Of a stretch of 64,000 bases of DNA, positions 10,292-17,279 are shown piece by piece. Made by a program: the position numbers and the translations under genes. The notes under the pieces are model-generated. The model made no database searches and was not told where the DNA came from. It saw only the letters and a program-made list of their open reading frames with translations. Each line of letters opens with the position of its first letter. Positions within the stretch are counted from its first letter, which is position 1. Source of the DNA: Qipengyuania marisflavi (GTDB lineage Bacteria; Pseudomonadota; Alphaproteobacteria; Sphingomonadales; Sphingomonadaceae); assembly GCF_005884405.1 (NCBI RefSeq), contig NZ_VCAO01000001.1, positions 862,304-926,303 of the forward strand, written 5' to 3'.

Positions 10292-11538
10292 CGCTGACCG
10301 AGATCAATTTTGACGGCATTGTCGGCCCCAGCCACAATTACGCCGGGCTGAGCCTGGGCAATATCGCCAGCGCCAACCACGGGGGTGACCCATCCTACCC
10401 GCGCGCCGCCGCGCTGCAGGGCATCGCCAAGATGCGCGGCAATATGGAACGCGGGCTGGCGCAGGGTTTCCTGCTGCCGCTGCCCCGCCCCAACTTCGCG
10501 CTGCTGAACGAACTGGCGATTGACGACACCGCTCCGGCGCAACTGCGCGCGGCAGCTTGGTCGGCCAGTTCGATGTGGACCGCCAATGCCGCCACGGTCA
10601 GCCCGGCGCCCGATACCGCGGATGGCCGCTGCCATTTCACTCCTGCCAATCTGGTGACGATGGTCCACCGCGCGCAGGAATGGCGCGATACCAAGGCGCA
10701 ATTGGCCATCGCCTTTGCCGATCCAGATCATTTTAAAGTGCATGATGCCGTCACGCCAAGCTTTGGCGACGAAGGCGCGGCCAACCATATGCGGCTGTGC
10801 GAAGGGCATGGCAGCGCAGGCGTCGAAGTGTTCGTCTATGGCCGCCCCGGTGGCCGGTTCCCAGCGCGTCAGCACGAACAGGCCAGCCGTGCGGTTGCAC
10901 GATTGCACCGCCTCGACGCCGACCGCTGCGTGTTTGTCGAACAGAACCCCGAAGCCATTGCGGCGGGCGCGTTCCACAATGATGTGGTCGCCGTGGCGAA
11001 CGAGCGGGTGCTGTTCACTCACGCCCGCGCCTTCGTTGATCAAGCCGGGGCTTACGACGCCATGCGCCGCGCCTTCCCCGCGCTCGAAGTGGTCGAAGTG
11101 CCCGAGGACGCGATCAGTCTGGCTGAGGCGATCCGCAGCTATCTGTTCAACGCCCAATTGCTCACCCTGCCGTCTGGCGAGATGGCGCTGGTGGTGCCGA
11201 GCGAGTGTCAGGAAAGCGCCGCTGTATGGAACTGGTGCCAGTCCATGCTCGCCTCCAATGGCCCGATCCGCCATGTCGTTCCGGTCGATGTCCGCCAGTC
11301 GATGGCCAATGGCGGCGGCCCCGCCTGTCTGCGGCTGCGCGTGGTTGCGGACCCGGCGACAGTCGATGCACGCTTTTTGCTGGACGAGGCCAAGGCCGAC
11401 CGGATCGAAGCGGTCATCGGCACCATGTGGCCCGAACAGATCGACCCCGCCGATATCGGCACGGACACACTCGCCAAGATCGTGATCGAGGCGCGCGAAG
11501 CATTGCTCGCTGTCCTATCGCTGGACAGTCTGGCCTGA
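10288..11538 (+). CDS. astB: N-succinylarginine dihydrolase
   Basis: Hydrolyses N-succinylarginine to N-succinylornithine, CO2 and two ammonia, second step of the AST route; amidinotransferase-like fold with a Cys-His-Glu triad. 416 residues, against about 445 in E. coli. Start MTLTEINFDGIVGPSHNYAG is diagnostic (VGPTHNYAGLS). The C-terminal GGGPACLRLRV carries the probable nucleophilic Cys. ATG 10288 overlaps the astA stop. No astC (transaminase) or astD (semialdehyde dehydrogenase) follows, so later steps must be encoded elsewhere. Confidence 0.96.
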   Translation: MTLTEINFDGIVGPSHNYAGLSLGNIASANHGGDPSYPRAAALQGIAKMRGNMERGLAQGFLLPLPRPNFALLNELAIDDTAPAQLRAAAWSASSMWTANAATVSPAPDTADGRCHFTPANLVTMVHRAQEWRDTKAQLAIAFADPDHFKVHDAVTPSFGDEGAANHMRLCEGHGSAGVEVFVYGRPGGRFPARQHEQASRAVARLHRLDADRCVFVEQNPEAIAAGAFHNDVVAVANERVLFTHARAFVDQAGAYDAMRRAFPALEVVEVPEDAISLAEAIRSYLFNAQLLTLPSGEMALVVPSECQESAAVWNWCQSMLASNGPIRHVVPVDVRQSMANGGGPACLRLRVVADPATVDARFLLDEAKADRIEAVIGTMWPEQIDPADIGTDTLAKIVIEAREALLAVLSLDSLA

Positions 11539-11603
11539 ACACCGCATCGCATGGTTAACGCGCTGGACACCCTTTGTCCGGGGCGCTTACACTCGGTACC
11601 GTA

Positions 11604-11611
11604 TTAACCAT
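11604..11611 (+). promoter_or_regulatory. CtrA-type half site TTAACCAT
   Basis: TTAACCAT, the half-site form reported for the cell-cycle regulator CtrA in alphaproteobacteria, lies 66 bases before the GTG of the small membrane protein gene, on the same strand. The expected second TTAA at 7-base spacing is degenerate (AAAC). An identical octamer sits before the extensin-like gene at 35119. Chance occurrence is possible. Confidence 0.3.
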
Positions 11612-11677
11612 TGGAAACCGCGCGAAGCCGTCACTGGCACAGGTTTTGCACTCCGAAAGGTTAAGAAGGGAACGCGA

Positions 11678-11926
11678 GTGCTGTCGAAGATCAAACGCCT
11701 GTTCGTCATCAAGACGCGGTTTGAAGCCTTTATGATTATCTTCGCGCTGGCGCTGGGGGCGATGACTCGCGGCGCGCATTATACGGTCGAATACCCTGGA
11801 TTTGGCGGATATTTGCTGTTTGCCGCAACCGCCGGTGCCGTAATGCTGGGCGGCGCGAAAATCCTTGATGCGATCCGGTATGAACAGGCCGCGCTGGCGA
11901 ATGCTGCTGAAAAATCCACGCAATAG
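11678..11926 (+). CDS. Small membrane protein, function unknown
   Basis: 82 residues. Basic N-terminus (MLSKIKRLFVIKTRFEAF), then two hydrophobic segments (about 18-30 and 45-60) joined by a short polar turn (RGAHYTVEYPG), and a charged C-terminal tail. Most likely a two-pass inner-membrane protein with both ends in the cytoplasm. Start GTG 11678 is preceded by AAGAAGGG at good spacing. It is transcribed towards the tmRNA gene and separated from it by a hairpin at 11940-11958. I do not recognise a named family, and no operon partner is obvious. Confidence 0.7.
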   Translation: MLSKIKRLFVIKTRFEAFMIIFALALGAMTRGAHYTVEYPGFGGYLLFAATAGAVMLGGAKILDAIRYEQAALANAAEKSTQ

Positions 11927-11939
11927 GCAGCAGTTTTCC

Positions 11940-11958
11940 GGCTCGTCTGCAACGAGCC
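11940..11958. terminator. Hairpin between convergent small membrane gene and tmRNA gene
   Basis: Perfect inverted repeat GGCTCGT - CTGCA - ACGAGCC (7-bp stem, 5-base loop). It lies 13 bases after the stop of the 82-residue gene and just beyond the 3' end of the tmRNA gene on the other strand. Flanks are A/T-rich (CATTTAAA on one side, TTTTCC on the other) but there is no strong U-run, so a bidirectional terminator or processing barrier is plausible rather than certain. Confidence 0.5.
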
Positions 11959-11966
11959 CATTTAAA

Positions 11967-12336
11967 CTGGGACTGGAGCTGGTGAAAGGTGGGGGTTTCT
12001 GTTGCTAGCTACCCCCGGAGCCCCGGAGTCCCTTCTGTTGCCCGGTGGGTCCAACCGCGCTTTAGCTTTGTAAGATCAGGCCGTTAGGCCGTCAGATTAC
12101 GCAGCGATTGCGAGTGCTTCATTATCATTGGCACTTGTGGGTTTTGAGCCTTGAACGGGTTACTCAGCCCGGGCAAAAACGATATCTTTCAATACACGTC
12201 GATCCTAGTTCGGCCCCTTCATCAGATGCGCTCTCGCAACCGCGTCTGGTGGTGGAGCCGCCGGGTACTGCCCCCGGGTCCGTTGTATCTATTACATAAC
12301 GCCATTTATCGCCATATCCGGTCGAAACCGGCACCC
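11967..12336 (-). ncRNA. ssrA: Transfer-messenger RNA, circularly permuted two-piece form
   Basis: Rescues stalled ribosomes by trans-translation. Reading the minus strand: the acceptor piece comes first and ends with CGGCTCC then ACCA (12260-12250). A 32-base intervening segment follows (12249-12218). The coding piece then begins GGGGCCG (12217-12211), which pairs with CGGCTCC to form the acceptor stem, including one G-U pair. The tag reading frame is GCC AAT GAT ... GCG TAA at 12132-12097 and encodes ANDNEALAIAA. GGGACT (12032-12027) pairs with AGTCCC (11974-11969) to close the 3' structured part. This permuted order is established for alphaproteobacteria. The 5' end near 12336 follows a TATATAG element; both outer ends are estimates. 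Confidence 0.93.
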
Positions 12337-12356
12337 CCTATATAGCGATCTCTGGC

Positions 12357-12866
12357 TTAATGGGAAGTGGATGCCGATGAAGGATCGGTCTGGGGTGCAT
12401 GTTCGCCCTTGCGCAGCTCGACCAGAATTTTCTTCAGCACGTCGAGCTGTGGGTCGGTCGGGACCTCGTCGCTTTGCGAGCTGTCCTCGGTCGCCGCCTG
12501 TTTTGCCTGCATCTCGTCCAGTGCCTTGTTCACACCCTTGAGCAGCATGAACAGCGCGAAAGCGAGGATCAGGAAATTGACGATCTGCGTCAGGAAATCG
12601 CCATAACCGATCATGGCCACCCCGGCTTCTTTCAGTTGCGCGTAATTGCCGGTTTCGCCGGCATAGCCTGCAGGAATCTCGCCCAGCCGCACGAACCAGT
12701 TGGAAAAATCGACATCGCCGAACAGCCAGCCGATTGTCGGCATAAGGATGCTTTCGGTCAGCGCGGTGGTGATCTTGCCGAACGCTGCGCCGATGACCAC
12801 GCCGACCGCTAGGTCCAGCACGTTTCCGCGGGCGATGAACTTCTTGAATTCGTTGCCAAGGCTCAT
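12357..12866 (-). CDS. mscL: Large-conductance mechanosensitive channel
   Basis: Homopentameric inner-membrane valve that opens on hypo-osmotic shock. 169 residues, longer than the usual 130-145 because of an acidic/Ser-rich tail after the cytoplasmic helix. Family signatures: N-terminal MSLGNEFKKFIARGNVLDLA, TM1 VGVVIGAAFGKIT, periplasmic loop, TM2 FLTQIVNFLILAFALFML, and C-terminal helix PQLDVLKKILVELRK. ATG 12866 is preceded by AAAAGGAATT. It is divergent from the LemA-like gene; the tmRNA gene follows on the same strand about 20 bases after its stop. Confidence 0.96.
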   Translation of the reverse strand: MSLGNEFKKFIARGNVLDLAVGVVIGAAFGKITTALTESILMPTIGWLFGDVDFSNWFVRLGEIPAGYAGETGNYAQLKEAGVAMIGYGDFLTQIVNFLILAFALFMLLKGVNKALDEMQAKQAATEDSSQSDEVPTDPQLDVLKKILVELRKGEHAPQTDPSSASTSH

Positions 12867-13000
12867 TGAAGCAATTCCTTTTCTGCCAATTGCGTGCCCA
12901 CTGCCATCGCCAAAAGCGGGAAACAAGCGCGGGTTAATCTTGCACGCGAGCGGAACCGTGCTATCTTGATAAGACAGTCCACAAGGGGATCTTCGTAGCC

Positions 13001-13675
13001 ATGACTCGATTTGCCACATTCCGCACCGCCATTGTCGCGGCTTTTGCGCTTGCCGTATCGGCTTGCGGTCTCAACTCGGTCCCGACGGCTGAGGAAAATG
13101 CCAAGGCCAAATGGGCCGATGTCCAGGCCGCGTTTCAGGAACGCGCCAATCTGATCCCCAATCTGCAGGAAATCGTCCTGTCGTCTGCGGAGAACGAGCG
13201 GGCAACGCTGAACGATGTGATCCAGGCGCGCGCTTCGGCCACTCGCCCGGAAATCCAGATGTCAGGAGACGATCTGAGCGATCCGGCCAAGATGCAGCAG
13301 TTCCAGCAGGCACAGAACCAGCTTGGCGGGGCGCTGTCGCGGCTGCTGGTTTCGGTTGAACGGTATCCCGAGCTCAAGAGCCAGGAAAACTTCGGCCGCT
13401 TCATGACTCAGATAGAAGGCCAGGAAAACCGCGTCCGCATCTCGATCCGCGACTATAACGAGGCTGTGCGCGCCTATAACACAACCATCCGCACCTTCCC
13501 CGATGCGATCGGTGCGAAGGTCATCCACGGCGCCGAGGCAATGGTCCCCTATCAGGCCGCAACGCCGGGTGCCGAAACCGCCCCGACGCTCGATATGCGC
13601 CCCGGCACCAGCGCTCCTGCTGCTGGCGCGAATGACAATACCGCCACCGACGAACGCCCTGCGGTCAATAACTGA
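13001..13675 (+). CDS. LemA family lipoprotein
   Basis: 224 residues. Lipoprotein signal peptide with lipobox VSAC (Cys at about 22), then the LemA helical-bundle domain: KWADVQAAFQERANLIPNL at about 37-55, a central RLLVSVERYPELKSQENF and YNEAVRAYNTTIRTFPDAI, all diagnostic. A low-complexity Ala/Pro/Thr tail follows. Start ATG 13001 has AAGGGGAT upstream. A weak promoter, TTGCAC (12940) - 16 - TATCTT (12962), fits. LemA proteins are commonly linked to TPM-domain proteins, as in the next two genes; biochemical function is not established. Confidence 0.9.
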   Translation: MTRFATFRTAIVAAFALAVSACGLNSVPTAEENAKAKWADVQAAFQERANLIPNLQEIVLSSAENERATLNDVIQARASATRPEIQMSGDDLSDPAKMQQFQQAQNQLGGALSRLLVSVERYPELKSQENFGRFMTQIEGQENRVRISIRDYNEAVRAYNTTIRTFPDAIGAKVIHGAEAMVPYQAATPGAETAPTLDMRPGTSAPAAGANDNTATDERPAVNN

Positions 13676-13680
13676 GCGAC

Positions 13681-14502
13681 ATGAGAACAGCCATGCGGTG
13701 CTTCGCCGCCATTTTTGCCGTTTTGGCTGCGCTGGCTTCACCGCTGGCCGCGCAGACCTTTCCTGATCGCGGGACTGCGGCGGTGGTCGATGCGGCCAAT
13801 ATTATCGACAATGCGGCCGAGGCGGAGCTGACGCAGCAGCTTGAAGATTTCGAGAAGCGCACGCAGCGTCAGTTCGTGGTGGTCACCATTCCCGATCTGG
13901 AAGGCTATGATATCGCCGATTACGGCTATCGCCTTGGGCGGCAGTGGGAATTGGGCGACAGCGAAAATGACGACGGGGCGCTGCTGATTGTCGCCCCGGC
14001 TGAACGCAAGATGCGGATCGAGGTGGGCTATGGCCTTGAGCCGATCCTGCCCGACGGCCTGGCGTTTGAATATATCGAACAGATGAAACCGTATTTCCGC
14101 GAAGGCGATTACACCGGCGGCATCGTTGCTGGGGCGAACAGCGTGATGACCCAACTGGAACTGCCCCCTGAAGAGGCTGCCAAGGTGGCCCAGCAGGTGA
14201 GCGAACAGCGTGAAAACGAGGGCGGATTTCCCATCGGCGCAATCATCTGGGTGCTGTTTATCCTGTTCTTCTTCATTCTCCCGATGTTCTCACGCGGTCG
14301 CAATCGGCGGTATCGCCGCGGCGGTATGGGCGGCGCGGTGGGTGACATCATCCTGTGGGAAGCCGGCAAGGCGATTGCCCGCGGCATGAGCGATGGCGGC
14401 GGTGGCGGCTGGGGTGGCGGCGGCGGCGGATTTGGCGGCGGTGGAGGCTTTTCCGGCGGCGGGGGCAGTTTCGGCGGCGGCGGCGCCTCGGGGGGCTGGT
14501 GA
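13681..14502 (+). CDS. TPM-domain (YgcG-type) membrane protein with Gly-rich tail
   Basis: 273 residues: signal peptide (LAALASPLAAQTFP), TPM domain at about 30-150 (ANIIDNAAEAELTQQL, DGALLIVAPAERKMRIEVGYG), linker, one transmembrane helix at about 180-198 (IWVLFILFFFILPMF), a basic RGRNRRYRRGG cytoplasmic stretch, and a C-terminal tail almost entirely Gly with Ser/Phe/Trp (about 235-273). The tail arrangement is usual for this family. It follows the LemA-like gene by 5 bases and precedes another TPM protein by 1 base, so the cluster is an operon. Likely envelope-associated; the TPM domain has been linked to repair or phosphatase activity in other organisms only. Confidence 0.88.
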   Translation: MRTAMRCFAAIFAVLAALASPLAAQTFPDRGTAAVVDAANIIDNAAEAELTQQLEDFEKRTQRQFVVVTIPDLEGYDIADYGYRLGRQWELGDSENDDGALLIVAPAERKMRIEVGYGLEPILPDGLAFEYIEQMKPYFREGDYTGGIVAGANSVMTQLELPPEEAAKVAQQVSEQRENEGGFPIGAIIWVLFILFFFILPMFSRGRNRRYRRGGMGGAVGDIILWEAGKAIARGMSDGGGGGWGGGGGGFGGGGGFSGGGGSFGGGGASGGW

Positions 14503-14503
14503 C

Positions 14504-15178
14504 ATGGGCTATCTGAACGAAGAGCAGCATCGCATCGTCTCCGATGCTGTCGCGCAGGCCGAGGCCCATACCGCTGGCGAGATTGTCACCGTGCTGGCCG
14601 ACCGGTCGGATGGTTACACCGATGTGGCGCTGTGGTGGGCCATTGCCGCGGCCTTCACCGCGATGAGTGTATTTGCGCTGTTCCCGGAACTCTACCTGAC
14701 AGCGCTGGACAGGTTTATGGGCGGTTGGGGAAGCGAATGGACGCACGGCGAAATTCTCACGGTGGTTATCGCCATCGGCCTCGCCAAATTCCTCGGCGTG
14801 CTGGCGGTCCAGCTATGGCAGCCGCTGAAATTCTGGCTGATCCCGCCGCCGGTCAAATCGGCGCGTGTGCGTGAGGCGGCTATTCGCCATTTCAAGGTTG
14901 GCGCGGAACGCCGCACCCATGGCCGCACGGGTGTGCTGATCTATCTCTCGATGCGCGAACACCGCGCCGAAATCGTCGCCGACGAAGCCATCGCTGGCGA
15001 AGTCGCGCCTGAGGTCTGGGGCGAGGCGATGGCCGATATGCTGGCCGAGATCAAAAAGGGCCAGATTGCCGAGGGCATGGCGGCAGGGGTCCGTGATGTC
15101 GGCGCAGTGTTATCCGAACATTTCCCCCGCGCCGAGGATGACGTCAATGAATTGCCCGACCGCCTGATCGAGGTCTGA
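14504..15178 (+). CDS. TPM-domain membrane protein with internal transmembrane hairpin
   Basis: 224 residues. The TPM fold appears split or interrupted: N-terminal [30 protein letters not shown] matches the TPM start, then two hydrophobic segments at about 45-65 and 90-110, then the remaining part [25 protein letters not shown], characteristic of the second TPM variant paired with LemA. Start ATG 14504 lies directly after the preceding stop. A Nudix gene follows after 2 bases. Role inferred only from association: cell-envelope maintenance with the LemA-like lipoprotein. Confidence 0.82.
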   Translation: MGYLNEEQHRIVSDAVAQAEAHTAGEIVTVLADRSDGYTDVALWWAIAAAFTAMSVFALFPELYLTALDRFMGGWGSEWTHGEILTVVIAIGLAKFLGVLAVQLWQPLKFWLIPPPVKSARVREAAIRHFKVGAERRTHGRTGVLIYLSMREHRAEIVADEAIAGEVAPEVWGEAMADMLAEIKKGQIAEGMAAGVRDVGAVLSEHFPRAEDDVNELPDRLIEV

Positions 15179-15180
15179 CG

Positions 15181-15723
15181 ATGCCTGTCCCAGACCAAGA
15201 CGCAGAGGAAAAAATCGTCTGGCAGGGCCGTTTCATCACCACCAAGCAGCGCGGCCGCTGGGAATATGTCGGCCGGGCGCGTAATATCCGCGCGGCGGTT
15301 ATTCTGGCGGTCGAGGATGATCACGTCCTGCTGGTCGAGCAATATCGCGTGCCGCTGGGCCGCAATTGCCTTGAGCTGCCCGCCGGGCTGATCGGCGATG
15401 ATGCGGGCGGTGAGGACGAGGATGATCTGGCCGCTGCGGGCCGCGAGCTGGAAGAGGAAACCGGCTACCGCGCGGCGCAGCTTGCCGACATGGGCGAATA
15501 TTTCTCCTCACCCGGCATGGTCAGCGAAAGTTTCACGCTGGTACGGGCGACCGGGCTGACCAAAATTCACGAGGGCGGCGGCGTCGAGGGCGAGAATATC
15601 ACCGTCCACCGCGTGGCATTTTCCGCGCTGCCCGATTTCATCGCCGCCAAACGCAGCGAAGGTTGCGGGATCGACGTACGCATGCTCTTGCTGCTGGGAC
15701 TAGGCATCCTCAGCGGAGAATAA
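15181..15723 (+). CDS. Nudix hydrolase, ADP-ribose pyrophosphatase type
   Basis: 180 residues. Nudix box G-x5-E-x7-REL-x-EETG is present with a short acidic insertion: [19 protein letters not shown] then RELEEETGY, so spacing before the REL is longer than canonical by about four residues. Upstream segment [21 protein letters not shown] and downstream [10 protein letters not shown] match the ADP-ribose pyrophosphatase subgroup (Pro 15 or so residues after the box). Expected reaction: ADP-ribose to AMP and ribose 5-phosphate with Mg2+. Packed in the operon between the TPM gene and an SDR gene (3-base gap). Confidence 0.88.
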   Translation: MPVPDQDAEEKIVWQGRFITTKQRGRWEYVGRARNIRAAVILAVEDDHVLLVEQYRVPLGRNCLELPAGLIGDDAGGEDEDDLAAAGRELEEETGYRAAQLADMGEYFSSPGMVSESFTLVRATGLTKIHEGGGVEGENITVHRVAFSALPDFIAAKRSEGCGIDVRMLLLLGLGILSGE

Positions 15724-15726
15724 TTT

Positions 15727-16509
15727 ATGGCAGGACGGGTAGCAGGCAAGCTGGCGCTGATCACTGGCGCGGCGCAGGGCCTGGGCGCGGCGCATTCCGC
15801 TCTGCTCGCCCGCGAAGGCGCGCGCGTCCTCTGCACCGACATCAATGGCGAAGGCGCGGCGGAAACCGCCGGCGCGATCAATACCGAATTCGGCGCTGGC
15901 ACCGCCTATGCCATCGGCCACGACGTCACCGATCCGGGCAGCTGGGAAGCGGCGGTGGAAATGGCGCGCGACGAGATGGGCGGGCTGAATGTGCTGGTCA
16001 ACAATGCCGGGATCGGCGTGGCGGGCAATATCGAAACCTGCGACTTCGCCGACTGGCAGCGGTGCTTTTCGGTCAATGTCGATTCGATTTTCCATGGCTG
16101 CCAGAAGGCCCTGCCGCTGATGCGCGAACACGCGCCGGGATCGATCGTAAATATCTCCAGCATCGCCGGGCTGATCGCCAGCGATACCATGCCAGCCTAT
16201 AATTCCAGCAAGGCGGCGGTGTGGATGCTGTCGAAATCGATTGCGCTGCATTGCGCGAAACAGCGGATGAACATCCGGTGCAATTCGGTGCACCCGACAT
16301 TCGTCGACACGCCGATCCTGGACGGGACAGCGCGTCACCACGATATCGACAAAAGTGTGTTGCTGGAAAAGCTTGCGCGGCAAATCCCGCTCAAGGTGGT
16401 TGGCGAACCTGACGATATCGCCAATGCTGTGCTCTATCTTGCCAGTGACGAGAGCAAATTCATGACCGGCGCGGAGCTGAAGCTCGACGGCGGTATCTCG
16501 GCCATGTGA
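15727..16509 (+). CDS. Short-chain dehydrogenase/reductase
   Basis: 260 residues, classical SDR. Cofactor motif TGAAQGLG at the N-terminus; Asp after beta-2 (CTDINGEG) suggests NAD(H) preference. NNAG, catalytic Ser (NISSIAG), and Tyr-x3-Lys (YNSSKAA) are all intact. C-terminal MTGAELKLDGGISA is standard. The closest described subgroup by look is hydroxysteroid or cyclic-alcohol dehydrogenases (SVHPTFVDTPIL), but the substrate cannot be assigned. Last gene of the plus-strand cluster 13001-16509; the PspC gene converges on it 47 bases downstream. Confidence 0.9.
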   Translation: MAGRVAGKLALITGAAQGLGAAHSALLAREGARVLCTDINGEGAAETAGAINTEFGAGTAYAIGHDVTDPGSWEAAVEMARDEMGGLNVLVNNAGIGVAGNIETCDFADWQRCFSVNVDSIFHGCQKALPLMREHAPGSIVNISSIAGLIASDTMPAYNSSKAAVWMLSKSIALHCAKQRMNIRCNSVHPTFVDTPILDGTARHHDIDKSVLLEKLARQIPLKVVGEPDDIANAVLYLASDESKFMTGAELKLDGGISAM

Positions 16510-16556
16510 TGGTAACCCTGGGTAAAATGTGACGAGGGAGCCCTCGCAGGGCCCCC

Positions 16557-16775
16557 TCAGTCGGCGATCAGAGCGATCGCGAGATAGATCAGCACGAAGC
16601 TGCCGAAGCCAAGAATTGTGCCGAGGACGAAGCCGATGCGAACCAGTGTGGCGTCGATGCCGTAGTGGCGGGCAATCCCTGAGCAGACACCCAGAGCCTT
16701 GGCGTTGCGGCGGTCCAGTGAAAAGCTCTTGGCTGGGCGGACCGCCGGTTCATCACGGAATTTCAGGTCACTCAT
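16557..16775 (-). CDS. PspC-domain membrane protein
   Basis: 72 residues. KSFSLDRRNAKALGVCSGIA followed by RHYGIDATLVRIGFVLGTI and a C-terminal transmembrane helix (FVLIYLAIALIA): the PspC domain of the phage-shock system. Shorter than E. coli PspC (119), consistent with a stand-alone domain. It is the last gene of a three-gene minus-strand unit, and its ATG overlaps the stop of the preceding 39-residue gene (ATGA). No pspA or pspB is adjacent. The upstream sigma-54 promoter at 17110-17126 fits psp-type stress control. Confidence 0.88.
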   Translation of the reverse strand: MSDLKFRDEPAVRPAKSFSLDRRNAKALGVCSGIARHYGIDATLVRIGFVLGTILGFGSFVLIYLAIALIAD

Positions 16776-16891
16776 GCGATCAATCCGTTCGGCGAAGCAG
16801 GCACGATAGCGGTGGCGAAGAACAGCGTCGAGAGCGCTAGCGAGAAAGCGGCGGCGACGATCTTGCTGCCGGTGCTGTTATGGTTGAACAT
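16772..16891 (-). CDS. 39-residue hydrophobic peptide, second of a paralogous pair
   Basis: ATG 16891 to TGA 16772, overlapping the PspC start by 4 bases; GAAGGGATC lies 5-13 bases upstream of the ATG. The peptide has a short polar N-terminus (MFNHNSTGSK), one hydrophobic helix (IVAAAFSLALSTLFFATAIV) and the tail PASPNGLIA. It is the same length as the next gene upstream and shares its C-terminal AIVPASPxGLIA, so the two are duplicates. Predicted single-pass inner-membrane protein or exported peptide. No named family recognised. Operon position suggests it works with the PspC protein in envelope stress. Confidence 0.75.
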   Translation of the reverse strand: MFNHNSTGSKIVAAAFSLALSTLFFATAIVPASPNGLIA

Positions 16892-16930
16892 TTTCTGATC
16901 CCTTCAGTAATGTGAAGCCGTTTGGCGCTA

Positions 16931-17050
16931 TCAGGCGATAAGGCCGGCGGGGCTGGCTGGAACGATGGCAGCGGCCATGCAAATTGCCGAAAAGGCGAAA
17001 GCGAAGACTGCGGCGAAGGCCTTGTTGGTGGCATTTTCGAAAGTGGTCAT
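16931..17050 (-). CDS. 39-residue hydrophobic peptide, first of a paralogous pair
   Basis: ATG 17050 to TGA 16931, with CAAGGAAACC upstream as ribosome site. Polar N-terminus MTTFENATNK, hydrophobic segment (AFAAVFAFAFSAICMAAAIV), tail PASPAGLIA. Same length as the second peptide and with the identical C-terminal pattern AIVPASPxGLIA; the spacing of all sections is conserved without gaps. It is the first gene after the sigma-54 promoter. The 39-base gap to the second peptide contains the latter's ribosome site. Conserved length and duplicate architecture argue that it is translated; function unknown. Confidence 0.75.
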   Translation of the reverse strand: MTTFENATNKAFAAVFAFAFSAICMAAAIVPASPAGLIA

Positions 17051-17109
17051 GATCTGGTTTCCTTGATCCCGGTGTTCCCGCCGGACCATCCGGGGGATAT
17101 CTCAAGCAT

Positions 17110-17126
17110 TGCAACAGCCGTGCCAA
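17110..17126 (-). promoter_or_regulatory. Sigma-54 (RpoN) promoter
   Basis: Minus-strand TTGGCACGGCTGTTGCA matches the sigma-54 consensus YTGGCACG-N4-TTGCW at every specified position (GG and GC elements at -24/-12 with correct spacing). It lies 60 bases upstream of the first 39-residue gene, placing the start site about 48 bases before the ATG. Sigma-54 promoters need an enhancer-binding activator; PspF plays this role for psp operons in enterobacteria. Confidence 0.85.
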
Positions 17127-17137
17127 ACCGTGAAAAC

Positions 17138-17151
17138 GGCGGAATTCCGCC
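17138..17151. promoter_or_regulatory. 14-bp perfect palindrome near the sigma-54 promoter
   Basis: GGCGGAATTCCGCC is a perfect palindrome 12 bases upstream of the -24 element. It could be a regulator-binding site, either an unusually close activator site or a repressor site. The location in non-coding sequence supports this, but no binding protein is identified. Confidence 0.4.
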
Positions 17152-17279
17152 ACTCTCTTGCTGACAATACCGCATCACTCCGTTCATCAATGCGCAATGT
17201 TGGGAAAATACACCAAATGTTAGTTTCGCGCTTTCGCAGTGGCGGCCCAGCATAGGGCGCGCTATCGCTCGCGCGCTTT

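Noticed and set aside
12108..12345. Short open frames on the plus strand (63-64 codons)
   Set aside because: They lie opposite the tmRNA gene and are not protein-like.
14390..14500. Simple repeat of GGC/GGT units
   Set aside because: It is the coding sequence of the Gly-rich tail of the TPM protein, normal for that family, not an independent repeat element.
17047..17253. 68-codon open frame on the minus strand upstream of the peptide operon
   Set aside because: It runs through the sigma-54 promoter and palindrome, has no ribosome site or protein-like composition; treated as leader DNA.
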